Positions 23,395-31,463 of a DNA stretch of 32,045 nt are shown in pieces. A program made the translations under genes and the position numbers. How positions within the stretch are numbered: the first letter of the stretch is position 1; each line of letters opens with the position of its first letter. This DNA comes from UMGS973 sp045599945 (GTDB lineage Bacteria; Bacillota; Clostridia; Peptostreptococcales; Anaerovoracaceae). The stretch is from the NCBI GenBank assembly GCA_045599945.1, contig JAZRWY010000058.1, forward strand, positions 1 through 32,045, read 5' to 3'. Under the pieces are notes generated by a model. That model was not told where the DNA came from and ran no database searches. It saw nothing but the letters and a program-made list of their open reading frames with translations.

Positions 23395-26151
23395 TTATGG
23401 CAGCACGATGACTGCTGAACTGTCTCCATCTGGATTCTTTGTAACAACAATCTGTTTTTCTATTCTGTTTTTCAGTTCTCCCACATGAGATATGATGCCC
23501 ACCAGTCTGCTGGACTGTGCTAGGTCCCTTAAGGCACCGAAGGCATTCTGCAGCGCCTCTTCACTGAGAGTTCCAAATCCTTCATCCACAAACATGGTAT
23601 CAATCCGGACGCCTCCTGCCGATTCGGCAATTTCATCAGATAGTCCCAGTGCAAGCGCCAGTGATGCGAGGAATGACTCCCCGCCGGAAAGGGTGCTGAC
23701 ACTTCGGATGCTGCCATTCACATGATCAATCACATCCAGTTCCAGACCGCTCTTTCCTCTTTTTTCATCGGCCTGCTTTCTTCTAATCAGATCATATTTC
23801 CCATCGGTCATGACAAAGAGACGTAAGTTTGCTCTCTCCAGCACCCGGTCGAAAAATGCCATCTGTATATATGTCTCAAAGGTGACCTTTTCCTTTCCGG
23901 TCAGTTTTCCGTTTACTGTGTCCGAAAGAGCCTGAAGCTGCGCCAGGTCTTTCCCGAGTTCGTGAAGCTGCAGGCTTCTTCTATGGACCTCCTCACGGAT
24001 TCCTTCATTCACAGCATATCTTCTGCGGATTTCCTTTTCTTTCGAAGAGGCTTCGGAAATATGCATTGCAACTTCCGTCAGTTTCATTTTTGCTTCTTCC
24101 GTATCCATTGGAAGTTCTAAAAAGGCTTTCTGTTTCAGTTCTGCAAGGCCTCCCTGACACCGGAGAAGGCTGCTTTCTTTTTCTGCCTTTCTTGTCCGGA
24201 TCCGTTCCATCTCCTCATCCATCTGCTTTGCGCCATTCAGGCAATCGGCAATTTCTGTTTTTGCCGTCTCAACCTCTGTATAGAGAAGTTTTCCCTGCAT
24301 TTCCTGGATGCTTTTTCTCAATTCTTCCGACGATGCAAGCGCTCCGGCCTGTGCTTCCTGAAGTTTTAAAATCTCAGTCTCCAGTCCGCTTTTTCTCTCT
24401 CTGTATCCTTCCAGGGATTTCTCGCACTGCTCTTTTCTCTTCAGCTGCTGCTCCTCTTCTTTCAGTTTCCGGAAGAGTTCATCACGCTCTCCTTTTTTCA
24501 GCTGTACAAATTCCGTGAATGCTTCCTTTTTTTCACTTTGGCAAAACTCCATGAGGTCCGCCTGCAGCCGCTCTTTCCTCTGCTGCACCATTCCCTGGGA
24601 TGCATTACATTCTTCACTCAGAGTATTTGCTTTCTTTTCCAGTGTTTCAAGGGCTGCTCTTTCCTCTTCCAGTTGTTCCCGGGAGAGGGCACCTTCCGTC
24701 AGTTTTGCCGGCTGTGGATGGTGGGTGCTTCCGCACACCGGACAGGCCTCTCCATTGCTTAACTGCGATGCCAGAATGCCTGCCTGTTCATCAAGGAACA
24801 ACCTGTATGCCTTGCGGTATTCTGCGGCTTTCTGCTCTGCATGTGATGCAGCAGCTGCATAGGCAAGCCTCTTTTCTTCCAGCTGCGCCTGCGCATGTTC
24901 CGCGCCCTGCATTTCATCGCTGAGCTGCTCTGCCCTTTTCAGCATTTCATCGCATTTCTCTTTTGCAGCTTTCAGGCGTTCTACGCCGGCACCGGCATCA
25001 CTCAGCCTGCTCAGTTCTTCTTCCAGACCCCTGATTTCCTTTTCTGTTTCTGCTCTGAGTTCCTGCTTTTCTTCTTTTTCCTGTCTGAGACGGGATGCAT
25101 TTTCTTCCTGCCTTGCTGCTTCTTTTTTCTTTTCTGCAAATATTTCGATCTCTGCCAGCTGCTCCCGGATTCTGACTGCATGCTCTTTCAGTCTTTCTTT
25201 CTCCGGAAGTTTTTCTTCCGCTGTTTTTTCTTCCAGGGAAAGCTTTTCCAGTTCTTCTTTCAGCAGGCTTTCCCGTTCCAGTTCTGCTCTGTATTTCTCG
25301 GCAGCCTGATCACGCTCCTGCGCCCGGGCGTGCAGAATGCGAAGGTCTCCTTCTGTTTTTCTGTCTGCAGAAATCTGCATGACACATTCCGAAAGGGCCT
25401 TCTGATCATCCTCCAGAAGACTTTCCAGCGCTTCCAGAAGCTCTCCATGCAGAAGTCTTCCTTCCTTTGCAAGACAGATCTTCTCATATTCCCGGAATCC
25501 TTCGCCGCAGATGATTCTTGAGATTTCGTGATTTACAATACCCTGGACCTCTTCATATTCCCGTTCCTTTGCACTATGCCGCCCTTTCATTCTGTCCTGG
25601 AACTGCTTGTACTGTTCCGTCAGAAATACGCGGCGGAAGATTTCCTGCCGTTTTTCCGTTCCTGCAAGCAGCAGTTTTAAGAAATCGCCCTGTGCAATCA
25701 TGGCTATCTGTGAGAACTGATTCTTATCGATCCCCATGATTTCGCGGATTTTCTCATCAACATCCCGCACCTTCGTAATGACCCTCTCTCCCGGGACATG
25801 AAGCTCCGCATCTGCCACTTCTTTTGTATATCCGTCTCCGCTCTTTTTCGGCCTTACATATTCAGGATTTCTGCGCACGCGGTATACTTTGCCGCCATAT
25901 TCAAAATCCAGCGCCACGAAAGTCGGCGTCGATGGATCGGCATATTTGGACCGTAAATTTTTTGCCTCCCGGTGCTCTCCGCTTGGCTGTCCATATAGGG
26001 CAAAGGTAATGGCATCAAAAATAGTGGTCTTTCCCGCTCCTGTATCTCCGGTGATGAGATAGATTCCATTTGTTCCAAGGGCCTGCATGTCCAGAACTGT
26101 TTCCCCGGCATATGGGCCGAATGCAGACATTGTCAGTTTTAAAGGTCTCAT
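23395..26151 (-). CDS. sbcC: SbcC-type exonuclease subunit (SMC-like ATPase)
   Basis: 918 residues. The N-terminal ATPase half carries Walker A GDTGAGKTT (about 35-43) and the Q-loop region IAQGDFLKLLLAG. Long Glu/Lys-rich coiled coils follow, interrupted by the zinc hook NGEACPVCGSTHHP near the middle. The C-terminal half holds the ABC signature TLSGGES and Walker B MFVDEGFGTL. SbcC with SbcD forms a nuclease that cleaves DNA hairpins and protein-blocked ends. Start: AGGAG precedes the ATG at 26151, which overlaps the sbcD stop by 4 nt (ATGA); the upstream in-frame codon at 26166 has no such site. Length is slightly below the usual 1000 or more residues, within family range. Confidence 0.95.
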   Translation of the reverse strand: MRPLKLTMSAFGPYAGETVLDMQALGTNGIYLITGDTGAGKTTIFDAITFALYGQPSGEHREAKNLRSKYADPSTPTFVALDFEYGGKVYRVRRNPEYVRPKKSGDGYTKEVADAELHVPGERVITKVRDVDEKIREIMGIDKNQFSQIAMIAQGDFLKLLLAGTEKRQEIFRRVFLTEQYKQFQDRMKGRHSAKEREYEEVQGIVNHEISRIICGEGFREYEKICLAKEGRLLHGELLEALESLLEDDQKALSECVMQISADRKTEGDLRILHARAQERDQAAEKYRAELERESLLKEELEKLSLEEKTAEEKLPEKERLKEHAVRIREQLAEIEIFAEKKKEAARQEENASRLRQEKEEKQELRAETEKEIRGLEEELSRLSDAGAGVERLKAAKEKCDEMLKRAEQLSDEMQGAEHAQAQLEEKRLAYAAAASHAEQKAAEYRKAYRLFLDEQAGILASQLSNGEACPVCGSTHHPQPAKLTEGALSREQLEEERAALETLEKKANTLSEECNASQGMVQQRKERLQADLMEFCQSEKKEAFTEFVQLKKGERDELFRKLKEEEQQLKRKEQCEKSLEGYRERKSGLETEILKLQEAQAGALASSEELRKSIQEMQGKLLYTEVETAKTEIADCLNGAKQMDEEMERIRTRKAEKESSLLRCQGGLAELKQKAFLELPMDTEEAKMKLTEVAMHISEASSKEKEIRRRYAVNEGIREEVHRRSLQLHELGKDLAQLQALSDTVNGKLTGKEKVTFETYIQMAFFDRVLERANLRLFVMTDGKYDLIRRKQADEKRGKSGLELDVIDHVNGSIRSVSTLSGGESFLASLALALGLSDEIAESAGGVRIDTMFVDEGFGTLSEEALQNAFGALRDLAQSSRLVGIISHVGELKNRIEKQIVVTKNPDGDSSAVIVLP

Positions 26152-27266
26152 TTTTCTCCTTCCCATATTTCTTCCATGATGCTGCGCGCTGTTTCCTTCT
26201 GCTCTTCCGTAAGCCCCCTGCCGTTCTGTTCTTCATAGAACTGCTCCAGGTAGTCCATCGGCGACTTATTACTGATGATTTCTGGTTTCTCTGCGGCAGA
26301 TTCTTTTCTGGTTCTGCTGTTATCGTATTCGAGATGCAGAATGTTCGGGTAGATGACTCTCATCTTTGCCATTGCCTGCGGAATGTCCATTTCGTCTGTC
26401 AGGACTGCACGGATATAGTCTTCGCGGTTTCCCCTTTCATAATTCGGCCGGAAGGTCAATTCTTCATAGGTGCCGCGAACAGTACGCATATCCTTTTTCG
26501 GATGCAGTTTCACTGTGCGGATGGTGATTTCTTCCCGGATCTCCAGAATGGTTACGCTTTTTTCGTCATTTTCCTCTGAAAAAGAATATTTCAGAGGCGT
26601 ACCGCAATATCTGGCTCCTTTTCCCACATTCTGCGGACGATGCACATGACCGAGTGCAACATAATCAAACGGTTGGAATACAGATGCATCCACATGATCG
26701 AGTCCGCCGACTGTCACTTCCTCTGAATCCGTTCTGGAAGCTCCCATAACAAACTGATGACAGCAGAGGATGTTCTTCCCGTCAGAAAGATCCATGTGAT
26801 CAATGGCAGTCTTCATGGCATCCGTATATGTTATAATGTTTTCTGCTTCTTCCGGAAACGCCGCGCGCACATTGGCAGGCTTGATGAAAGGAAGAACATG
26901 GACTCTTGTTCCGTCCAGGTCTACATATTTGACATTCCCGTCATAAGCAGGCGAAATATGTATGCCAAAGCCCGAAAAAATCTTTTCTCCAAAGGACAGT
27001 CTTTCCACAGAATCATGGTTTCCCGCACATATGATTACATTCTGCCTTCTTCTGGCAAGTCCGTTCAGAAACTCATCCAGCAGTCCGACCGCTTCTTGCG
27101 AAGGAACCGATTTATCGTAGATATCCCCTGCAATCATGACTGCAGATACTCCTTCCCGGTCAATGATATCCTCCATCTGTATCAGAATTTCCCTCTGATC
27201 TTCCAGCAAGGATCTGCCGTAGATTCTTTTCCCCAGATGAAGATCAGATATATGCATGATTTTCAT
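26148..27266 (-). CDS. sbcD: SbcD-type exonuclease subunit
   Basis: 372 residues. Metallophosphoesterase motifs appear in order: ISDLHLGK (near 6), AGDIYDKS, CAGNHDSVERLS, CCHQF and LGHVHRPQ. The C-terminal cap continues to residue 372. It supplies the Mn2+-dependent nuclease active site of the SbcCD complex. The ribosome binding site is GAGGAG; the stop is coupled to the sbcC start. A perfect hairpin lies directly upstream, between this gene and the preceding one in the same orientation. Confidence 0.95.
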   Translation of the reverse strand: MKIMHISDLHLGKRIYGRSLLEDQREILIQMEDIIDREGVSAVMIAGDIYDKSVPSQEAVGLLDEFLNGLARRRQNVIICAGNHDSVERLSFGEKIFSGFGIHISPAYDGNVKYVDLDGTRVHVLPFIKPANVRAAFPEEAENIITYTDAMKTAIDHMDLSDGKNILCCHQFVMGASRTDSEEVTVGGLDHVDASVFQPFDYVALGHVHRPQNVGKGARYCGTPLKYSFSEENDEKSVTILEIREEITIRTVKLHPKKDMRTVRGTYEELTFRPNYERGNREDYIRAVLTDEMDIPQAMAKMRVIYPNILHLEYDNSRTRKESAAEKPEIISNKSPMDYLEQFYEEQNGRGLTEEQKETARSIMEEIWEGEK

Positions 27267-27287
27267 TTTGCTTTCTCCTCTTCAGAA

Positions 27288-27311
27288 ATGGACCATCTTC
27301 CGATGGTCCAT
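27288..27311 (-). terminator. Perfect 10-bp hairpin upstream of sbcD
   Basis: ATGGACCATC (27288-27297), loop TTCC, GATGGTCCAT (27302-27311). On the minus strand it is followed by TTCTGAAG, a poor T-run, so termination may be partial and separate the upstream genes from sbcDC. Confidence 0.45.
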
Positions 27312-27316
27312 GCTCA

Positions 27317-28354
27317 CTATTTTAATTTCACATTTTCTTCCATGTTTTTCAGCATGCCAATCATCCGTCTCATATACATGTCAAGATGTCGCAATTCCGT
27401 TACTCTTCTAAGGTCAATGTCGCATCTGCTGCAAAGATCATTGAGCACGCTTTCAACTAGCCCGCTGGATATCTTGATTCTCTTTGGTCTTCCATGCTCC
27501 AGAATGTAATCCGTAATGAAACCGGCAATGACATAGCCATAATCCTCTCCCGGAACAACGACCCGGTTCAGGATGATTTCTCCGCTCTTTGCATCTGCCG
27601 CACATACCAGCCTTGGATTTACCGGCCTCTTATATTTCTCATCATGGATCTCGGCTCCTGCAAGACGCATGTCGATTTCAAGAATGTTTTCTGTCTTTTC
27701 TCCGTTCATGGCATCTTCCACAAGCCCGTCAGGTGCAACCAGCTCTCTTCCCACATATCCGTTCATCGGCCATGGTGCGGATGCACAGATTTCCTTTTCT
27801 CCATCGAATACATACATCATACCGCGGTTAAACTGTACTTCAATGTTCCGTTTTCTGTATTCCTCTACGGCATCTGCCAGTCTTTCCAGTGCCTTTGTAA
27901 AACGGATTACTTCAGCCTTTTCCGGATCTACCGGATAGTAGCCGTCTACAAAGGATGCAAAATACAGCCATTTGCCATCATCGTAGCGATATCCAAGATC
28001 TATGGCTCTCTTCTTCTGCTCTCTGGAAAGCTCTGTTACTTCTCCCCAGTAGCAGGCCAGCATGTTCTGTGAATACATTGCCGTTTCCGGATCCAGTCCA
28101 AAACTGTCGGCAAGTCTCAGCAGAAAATAGTCATTCAGTCCGCCAACGCCTTCATAGATGCTGACGCCCAGCAGGTTATCCGGTCCTCCAAGAATTGCAG
28201 CATAATCCGCGCTTTCGTAGGTTGCACCAAGGGCAATGACATCTGTATCCTGAAATGTCTCCCAGGGCTTCAGGGCATAGATTCTGTTTCCTGCCTCATA
28301 AAGCGCTCTCCATTCCTTCTTTGTTGCTTCTGTTCTCTTTAATTCTTCTGTCAT
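27317..28354 (-). CDS. DUF7309/DUF6930-like protein of unknown function
   Basis: 345 residues, soluble. The N-terminal part (WRALYEAGNRIYALKPWE, then LGVSIYEGVGGLNDYF) and the C-terminal part (RPKRIKISSGLVESVLNDLC) resemble, from memory, two domains of unknown function found together in Bacillota (DUF7309 and DUF6930). No catalytic motif is evident. The ribosome binding site AGGAG precedes the ATG at 28354. It starts 10 nt after the stop of the MBL-fold gene, so both are in one transcription unit. Family assignment is moderate; function is unknown. Confidence 0.7.
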   Translation of the reverse strand: MTEELKRTEATKKEWRALYEAGNRIYALKPWETFQDTDVIALGATYESADYAAILGGPDNLLGVSIYEGVGGLNDYFLLRLADSFGLDPETAMYSQNMLACYWGEVTELSREQKKRAIDLGYRYDDGKWLYFASFVDGYYPVDPEKAEVIRFTKALERLADAVEEYRKRNIEVQFNRGMMYVFDGEKEICASAPWPMNGYVGRELVAPDGLVEDAMNGEKTENILEIDMRLAGAEIHDEKYKRPVNPRLVCAADAKSGEIILNRVVVPGEDYGYVIAGFITDYILEHGRPKRIKISSGLVESVLNDLCSRCDIDLRRVTELRHLDMYMRRMIGMLKNMEENVKLK

Positions 28355-28364
28355 GTTCTGTCTC

Positions 28365-28988
28365 CTAAATGATTATTTCTACTTCTGTTCCTGCCTTGAC
28401 CTTTTCTTTGAACAGCCTGCCATGCTCTTTCTTTCCGACAACACTTCCATAATGGGTCGGAATCACCTTCTGAAATCCCATTCCATTCACATATTCTGCT
28501 GCTGCTTCGTAATTCATGGTATATTTTCCTCCAACCGGAATAAAACAGATTTCCGCCTGAATCTTTTGCGCATCCGGATGGGCGTCCGTATCCCCCATGA
28601 CATAGATTCTCTTTCCCTCCAGCGTAATGACATATCCAAGCCAGGCATTTTCCTTTGGATGGAAAGGTTTTTCCACGTTATATGCCGGAACTGCTGCAAC
28701 ATTCATTTCCCCCATCAGAATCTGCTCTCCCGGCTTCAGAAACAGACTTCTCTTTCCGGAAAAGCCCTCTTTTTCTGCTTCGTTTCTGCAACTTTCCGGA
28801 AAAACAAATCGCGTGTTTTCTCCAGCCGCTTTGCGCATGTCCGCCGGGGACATATGATCAAAATGCTCATGGGTTATGAAGATTACATCTGCATCATGCG
28901 CTTCCTTTTCAATCTCAAAAGGATCAAAATATATGATTTTTTCTGCAGCAATTCTGATGCTGCTATGCTTATTGATTTCATATTTCAT
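28365..28988 (-). CDS. MBL-fold metallohydrolase, UlaG-like
   Basis: 207 residues. Metal-binding motifs are ITHEHFDHMS near residue 38, the YVMGDTDAHP segment near the middle, and PTHYGSVVG near residue 177. These are typical of short UlaG-type metallo-beta-lactamase-fold hydrolases. The substrate is unknown. The ribosome binding site AGGAGG lies 6 nt before the ATG. It is tightly packed between the DUF805 gene (12-nt gap) and the DUF7309/6930-like gene (10-nt gap). Confidence 0.9.
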   Translation of the reverse strand: MKYEINKHSSIRIAAEKIIYFDPFEIEKEAHDADVIFITHEHFDHMSPADMRKAAGENTRFVFPESCRNEAEKEGFSGKRSLFLKPGEQILMGEMNVAAVPAYNVEKPFHPKENAWLGYVITLEGKRIYVMGDTDAHPDAQKIQAEICFIPVGGKYTMNYEAAAEYVNGMGFQKVIPTHYGSVVGKKEHGRLFKEKVKAGTEVEIII

Positions 28989-29000
28989 GGCCGCCTCCTG

Positions 29001-29387
29001 TTAATCACTTGTTAGTCCCCACCGGTTTCCCGCATCCTTTGGTCCCAGGATGAACATGGCAAGGATGAAAATCTGCACTGCCGGAAACATGATCAGGAAC
29101 ATGAACCATCCGACCATGTTGCGGTCGTGAAGCCTTCGTACTCCCATGGATATGCCCGGAACAGAGCAGCACACGGAATAGATCAGCCCGATGAAAATGA
29201 GGGCTGTGCCGAAGATCATGGTTTTGTCATCATTTGCTCCCGTTCCCAGTATGCGCAGTATCAGGCCAATGCCGACAAAGCCTCCCTCAATGCATGCATT
29301 GATAAGGACCGTCATCCAGAAGGTGCGTCTGGAGCATCTTCCTTCAATATTCATCGCTTTTTTCCAATATATTGCGAGATACTTCAT
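29001..29387 (-). CDS. DUF805 family membrane protein
   Basis: 128 residues with about four membrane helices. DUF805 hallmarks are GRCSRRTFWMTVLIN near the N-terminus, GVRRLHDRNMVGWFM in the second half and the final GNRWG. Function is unknown for the family. The ribosome binding site is GGAG. It is the second gene of the SEC-C to sbcC cluster, 30 nt after the SEC-C gene. Confidence 0.88.
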   Translation of the reverse strand: MKYLAIYWKKAMNIEGRCSRRTFWMTVLINACIEGGFVGIGLILRILGTGANDDKTMIFGTALIFIGLIYSVCCSVPGISMGVRRLHDRNMVGWFMFLIMFPAVQIFILAMFILGPKDAGNRWGLTSD

Positions 29388-29417
29388 TGATTTCTCCGTT
29401 CAGTACAGCTGCAGCAG

Positions 29418-29636
29418 CTATTTATTTCTTCCGCAGCATTTCTTGTATTTCAATCCGCTTCCGCAAGGACATGGGTCGTTTCTTCCAACAATGATTTTCT
29501 TTTCTTCTTCCGGTTTCTTTCCCAGAGTGTTTTCTTTATAGTTTCCCATTACTTCGCCGAATGCCTTGAGCAGCAGCCCCTGATCCAGCGTTCCGTCTTC
29601 CAGACTCTCTTTCAAAGTCTTATTATCGTCTGTCAT
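29418..29636 (-). CDS. Small SEC-C motif protein
   Basis: 72 residues. The C-terminus is a textbook SEC-C zinc-binding motif, GRNDPCPCGSGLKYKKCC, as at the end of SecA. The N-terminal 45 residues are acidic and probably helical. Such stand-alone small proteins probably bind zinc and may contact SecB-like or ribosomal partners, which is inference. The ribosome binding site is AGGAG, 8 nt from the ATG. It heads the run of minus-strand genes ending in sbcC. Confidence 0.88.
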   Translation of the reverse strand: MTDDNKTLKESLEDGTLDQGLLLKAFGEVMGNYKENTLGKKPEEEKKIIVGRNDPCPCGSGLKYKKCCGRNK

Positions 29637-29710
29637 TCTGCTTTCTCCTTACCTTTTTCTAGGTAGAGTATATCATAATTCAGGAATAAAAAAAATGACC
29701 TCGGAAAAAT

Positions 29711-29753
29711 ATAATGGCGGCTGCTTTCATTTTCATTCTGCAGCCGCCATTAT
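29711..29753 (-). terminator. Long-stem terminator of the candidate small RNA
   Basis: ATAATGGCGGCTGC (29711-29724) pairs perfectly with GCAGCCGCCATTAT (29740-29753) across a 15-nt loop. On the minus strand ATTTTTCC follows. No recognised gene on the minus strand ends just upstream of it. Confidence 0.65.
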
Positions 29754-29893
29754 GAAATTTCTTTGAGTCTCATTTTCTTTCCTCTCTTTCTTTTGCTCTA
29801 TTCAGTTGTATTACCCTATACTGTCTTCTTTTTCTAAACGTTTCGTTTTTTATCTGTCTCTTGCGTTTTTCAGATAACCTTTTCTCTTAGGAT
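29711..29893 (-). ncRNA. Candidate structured small RNA, about 180 nt
   Basis: It is bounded by a good promoter (29900-29929) and a 14-bp terminator stem. Near the predicted 5' end, TTATCTG and CAGATAA form a 7-bp stem; a second, bulged hairpin is CAGTAT with ATAC(AA)CTG. A purine-rich unpaired stretch follows that contains GAGAGG and then an ATG opening a 7-codon frame (MRLKEIS), so a leader peptide or micro-protein is also possible. It does not match tmRNA, SRP RNA or 6S RNA by eye. This fills most of the 359-nt gap between the SEC-C and exonuclease genes. Confidence 0.35.
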
Positions 29894-29899
29894 GGTTAT

Positions 29900-29929
29900 A
29901 TATTACCACAGTCTCCATGTATTTGTCAA
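29900..29929 (-). promoter_or_regulatory. Orphan promoter driving the candidate small RNA
   Basis: Minus strand perfect TTGACA (29924-29929), 18-bp spacer ending TGG (a TGn extended -10), then TAATAT (29900-29905). Confidence 0.6.
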
Positions 29930-29976
29930 TGGATTTTTCAGAAAATTTCATATTTTCCATCAATTCTGCATATCCA

Positions 29977-30002
29977 AAGAAAAAACGCATATCCCTATGC
30001 GT
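29977..30002 (-). terminator. Terminator overlapping the exonuclease stop codon
   Basis: Minus strand ACGCATA (29996-30002), loop GGGA, TATGCGT (29985-29991), then TTTTTTC. The left arm contains the last codons and the TAG stop of the exonuclease gene. Confidence 0.8.
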
Positions 30003-30591
30003 CCTCATTTCCCTCCATTTCCAGTTCGTAGGAATAGGTGAATTCTTCAATCAGGCCTTCCTGCAGGTCCATGTGACGGATAACCTTTACTGTCGACCTG
30101 GCATCGTCCAATGCATCATGCGCCGCGTCCGGCTTCTCATTGAAATAATACAGAGCATAGCTCAACGCATAATCTCTGTCATCCTGCGTAAACTGGTCGT
30201 CAAACATCAGCTGCGCATCATAACATTCCGGAAGCCACCGGGTATCCATCCCATGCTTTTCCAGATTGTTCATGAGCATGTCCATATCCGAAAAGCTCCA
30301 GGAGATATAGCAGCAGTCTTCACCGCACCACTCTCTGAACTTCCCGATTGCTTCAGAAAACGGAATTCCCTCTCCGATATCCTCCTGGGTAATCTGCGTC
30401 AGTTCCGATACATCTCTGTTCATCTTCTGGTAATATACCGGCTTTATGATGACATTAAATGTATCCAGCTCATTCAGTTCCTCATCCAGCGCCAGCGCCC
30501 CGATCTGAATGATTTCTCCGTTCAGGCCGGCAATTCTCTTTTTTCGCACAACCGGCTGATTCCATTCCATGTCAAATACGATATATCTCAT
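29995..30591 (-). CDS. DEDDh-family 3'-5' exonuclease (DnaQ/KapD-like)
   Basis: 198 residues. The DEDDh residues are visible: Exo I VFDMEWN near the N-terminus, the ISWSFSDMDML segment as Exo II, and HDALDDAR as Exo III. The size and FDMEWNQP opening fit the KapD-like exonuclease group of Bacillota. It removes nucleotides from 3' ends of DNA or RNA; the precise target is unknown. The ATG overlaps the stop of the preceding regulator gene by 4 nt (ATGA), with GGAGATGGAAG upstream. Its terminator begins inside the final codons. Confidence 0.88.
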   Translation of the reverse strand: MRYIVFDMEWNQPVVRKKRIAGLNGEIIQIGALALDEELNELDTFNVIIKPVYYQKMNRDVSELTQITQEDIGEGIPFSEAIGKFREWCGEDCCYISWSFSDMDMLMNNLEKHGMDTRWLPECYDAQLMFDDQFTQDDRDYALSYALYYFNEKPDAAHDALDDARSTVKVIRHMDLQEGLIEEFTYSYELEMEGNEDA

Positions 30592-31103
30592 TCTTCCATC
30601 TCCATCAATGCAGCCGTCCGATATGCCTCTTCATAAGCTTCCTGCCTGATCTCCCCTGCACCGATTTTCCTCTCGACATGTATCCTTAATGCATCAATCA
30701 TGACAGCGAGCTGATCAAAATGATACTGGACCATTGCCATGTCAGGAACTTCTTCCTCCGCAATCTTCTCATCTGCAGTAATGCGCACCAGCAGTTTATC
30801 CATATCCTCCACCTGATACAGAGAATCCAGAAGATTCAGCACAACAGACGGAAGCTCCGACCCCGGAATTTCCTGCACATACTTCTTTCCAATGGCGCAT
30901 TGGTTACTGCAGTAATAATTGCAAAGCTCCGGCGCTCTGTATTTTTTGGCCATTCCCAGAACATCTTCCGGATATGGCACCTGTTTTCCATTTTCTATTC
31001 TTTCCAGTTTGTCATCCGACATGGCAAGAAGCTCTGCCGCCTTTTCCCGGGAAAGACCCATGCCTTTTCTTTTCTCTTTGTATTTTAATTCTTTCTTTTC
31101 CAT
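30588..31103 (-). CDS. XRE-family helix-turn-helix protein
   Basis: 171 residues from the chosen start. Residues about 8-58 are a Cro/C1-type helix-turn-helix (GLSREKAAELLAMSDDKLERIENG). A Cys-containing stretch (CNYYCSNQC) follows and may bind metal, then a helical C-terminal domain. Start: the frame extends to an ATG at 31175, but that ATG has no ribosome binding site and abuts a TGA-TATAAT extended -10 (31176-31184 on the minus strand), so a transcript from it would begin inside the extension. The internal ATG at 31103 has only a weak GGA upstream. Translationally coupled to the exonuclease. The longer form to 31175 remains possible. Confidence 0.78.
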   Translation of the reverse strand: MEKKELKYKEKRKGMGLSREKAAELLAMSDDKLERIENGKQVPYPEDVLGMAKKYRAPELCNYYCSNQCAIGKKYVQEIPGSELPSVVLNLLDSLYQVEDMDKLLVRITADEKIAEEEVPDMAMVQYHFDQLAVMIDALRIHVERKIGAGEIRQEAYEEAYRTAALMEMEE

Positions 31104-31175
31104 GTTTTTTCCGTAAAATCTGCGATATATTTCTTCAAAATGCGCACACGCTGCGATGTACCGGCTATCTTCCAT

Positions 31176-31184
31176 ATTATATCA
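31176..31184 (-). promoter_or_regulatory. Extended -10 promoter of the XRE/exonuclease pair
   Basis: Minus strand TGATATAAT is a perfect TGnTATAAT. There is no good -35. It lies directly before the farthest-upstream ATG of the XRE gene. Confidence 0.5.
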
Positions 31185-31227
31185 TACTTATGCAAAATAT
31201 GTTATCCGGTTCAGAAAAGAGGTCAAA

Positions 31228-31458
31228 ATGAAAAAAGAAACGAGAGTGCTTCTTGAGGAAGCAGCAGACTACACATCGCCGGAGATTAGAATGTATGAAA
31301 CAAAGATGGAAATGGCAGGCCTTTTAAAGGAGCAGTCCCGTTTTCAATCATCCCTGATGATTCTGATGATGGGACTCCTGACCTTTCGGTCCAGGGTCCG
31401 CATATTCATTTCCGCTATGCTGAAAACATATCGTGCGTCTTCGGTTAAAAGAAGGTGA
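31228..31458 (+). CDS. Small unrecognised gene with a possible -1 frameshift
   Basis: The zero frame gives 76 residues from an ATG with a good ribosome binding site (AAAGAGG). The first 34 residues look like ordinary soluble protein. After LLK (TTTAAAG at 31323-31329) the zero-frame tail is Met/Ser/Arg-rich and hydrophobic. The -1 frame instead reads on as GAVPFSIIPDDSDDGTPDLS to a stop at 31446-31448, giving about 73 residues; that stop sits neatly 15 nt before the next gene, whereas the zero-frame stop runs into that gene's ribosome binding site. This is either a programmed frameshift, a one-base indel in a broken gene, or a sequencing error. No family is recognised. Confidence 0.6.
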   Translation: MKKETRVLLEEAADYTSPEIRMYETKMEMAGLLKEQSRFQSSLMILMMGLLTFRSRVRIFISAMLKTYRASSVKRR

Positions 31459-31463
31459 AGAAG

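Noticed and set aside
29850..30050. 66-codon minus-strand frame after the exonuclease gene (contains SIDKYMETVVIYNHPKRKGY)
   Set aside because: The sequence looks protein-like, but no ribosome binding site precedes any start, the exonuclease terminator sits across its beginning and the orphan promoter lies inside it. It could be a decayed gene remnant; I do not call it.
31228..31458. Reading the zero-frame tail as a simple small membrane protein
   Set aside because: Not excluded, but the hydrophobic stretch contains Arg residues and the better-placed stop and more natural composition are in the -1 frame, so I treat it as a frameshift candidate instead.
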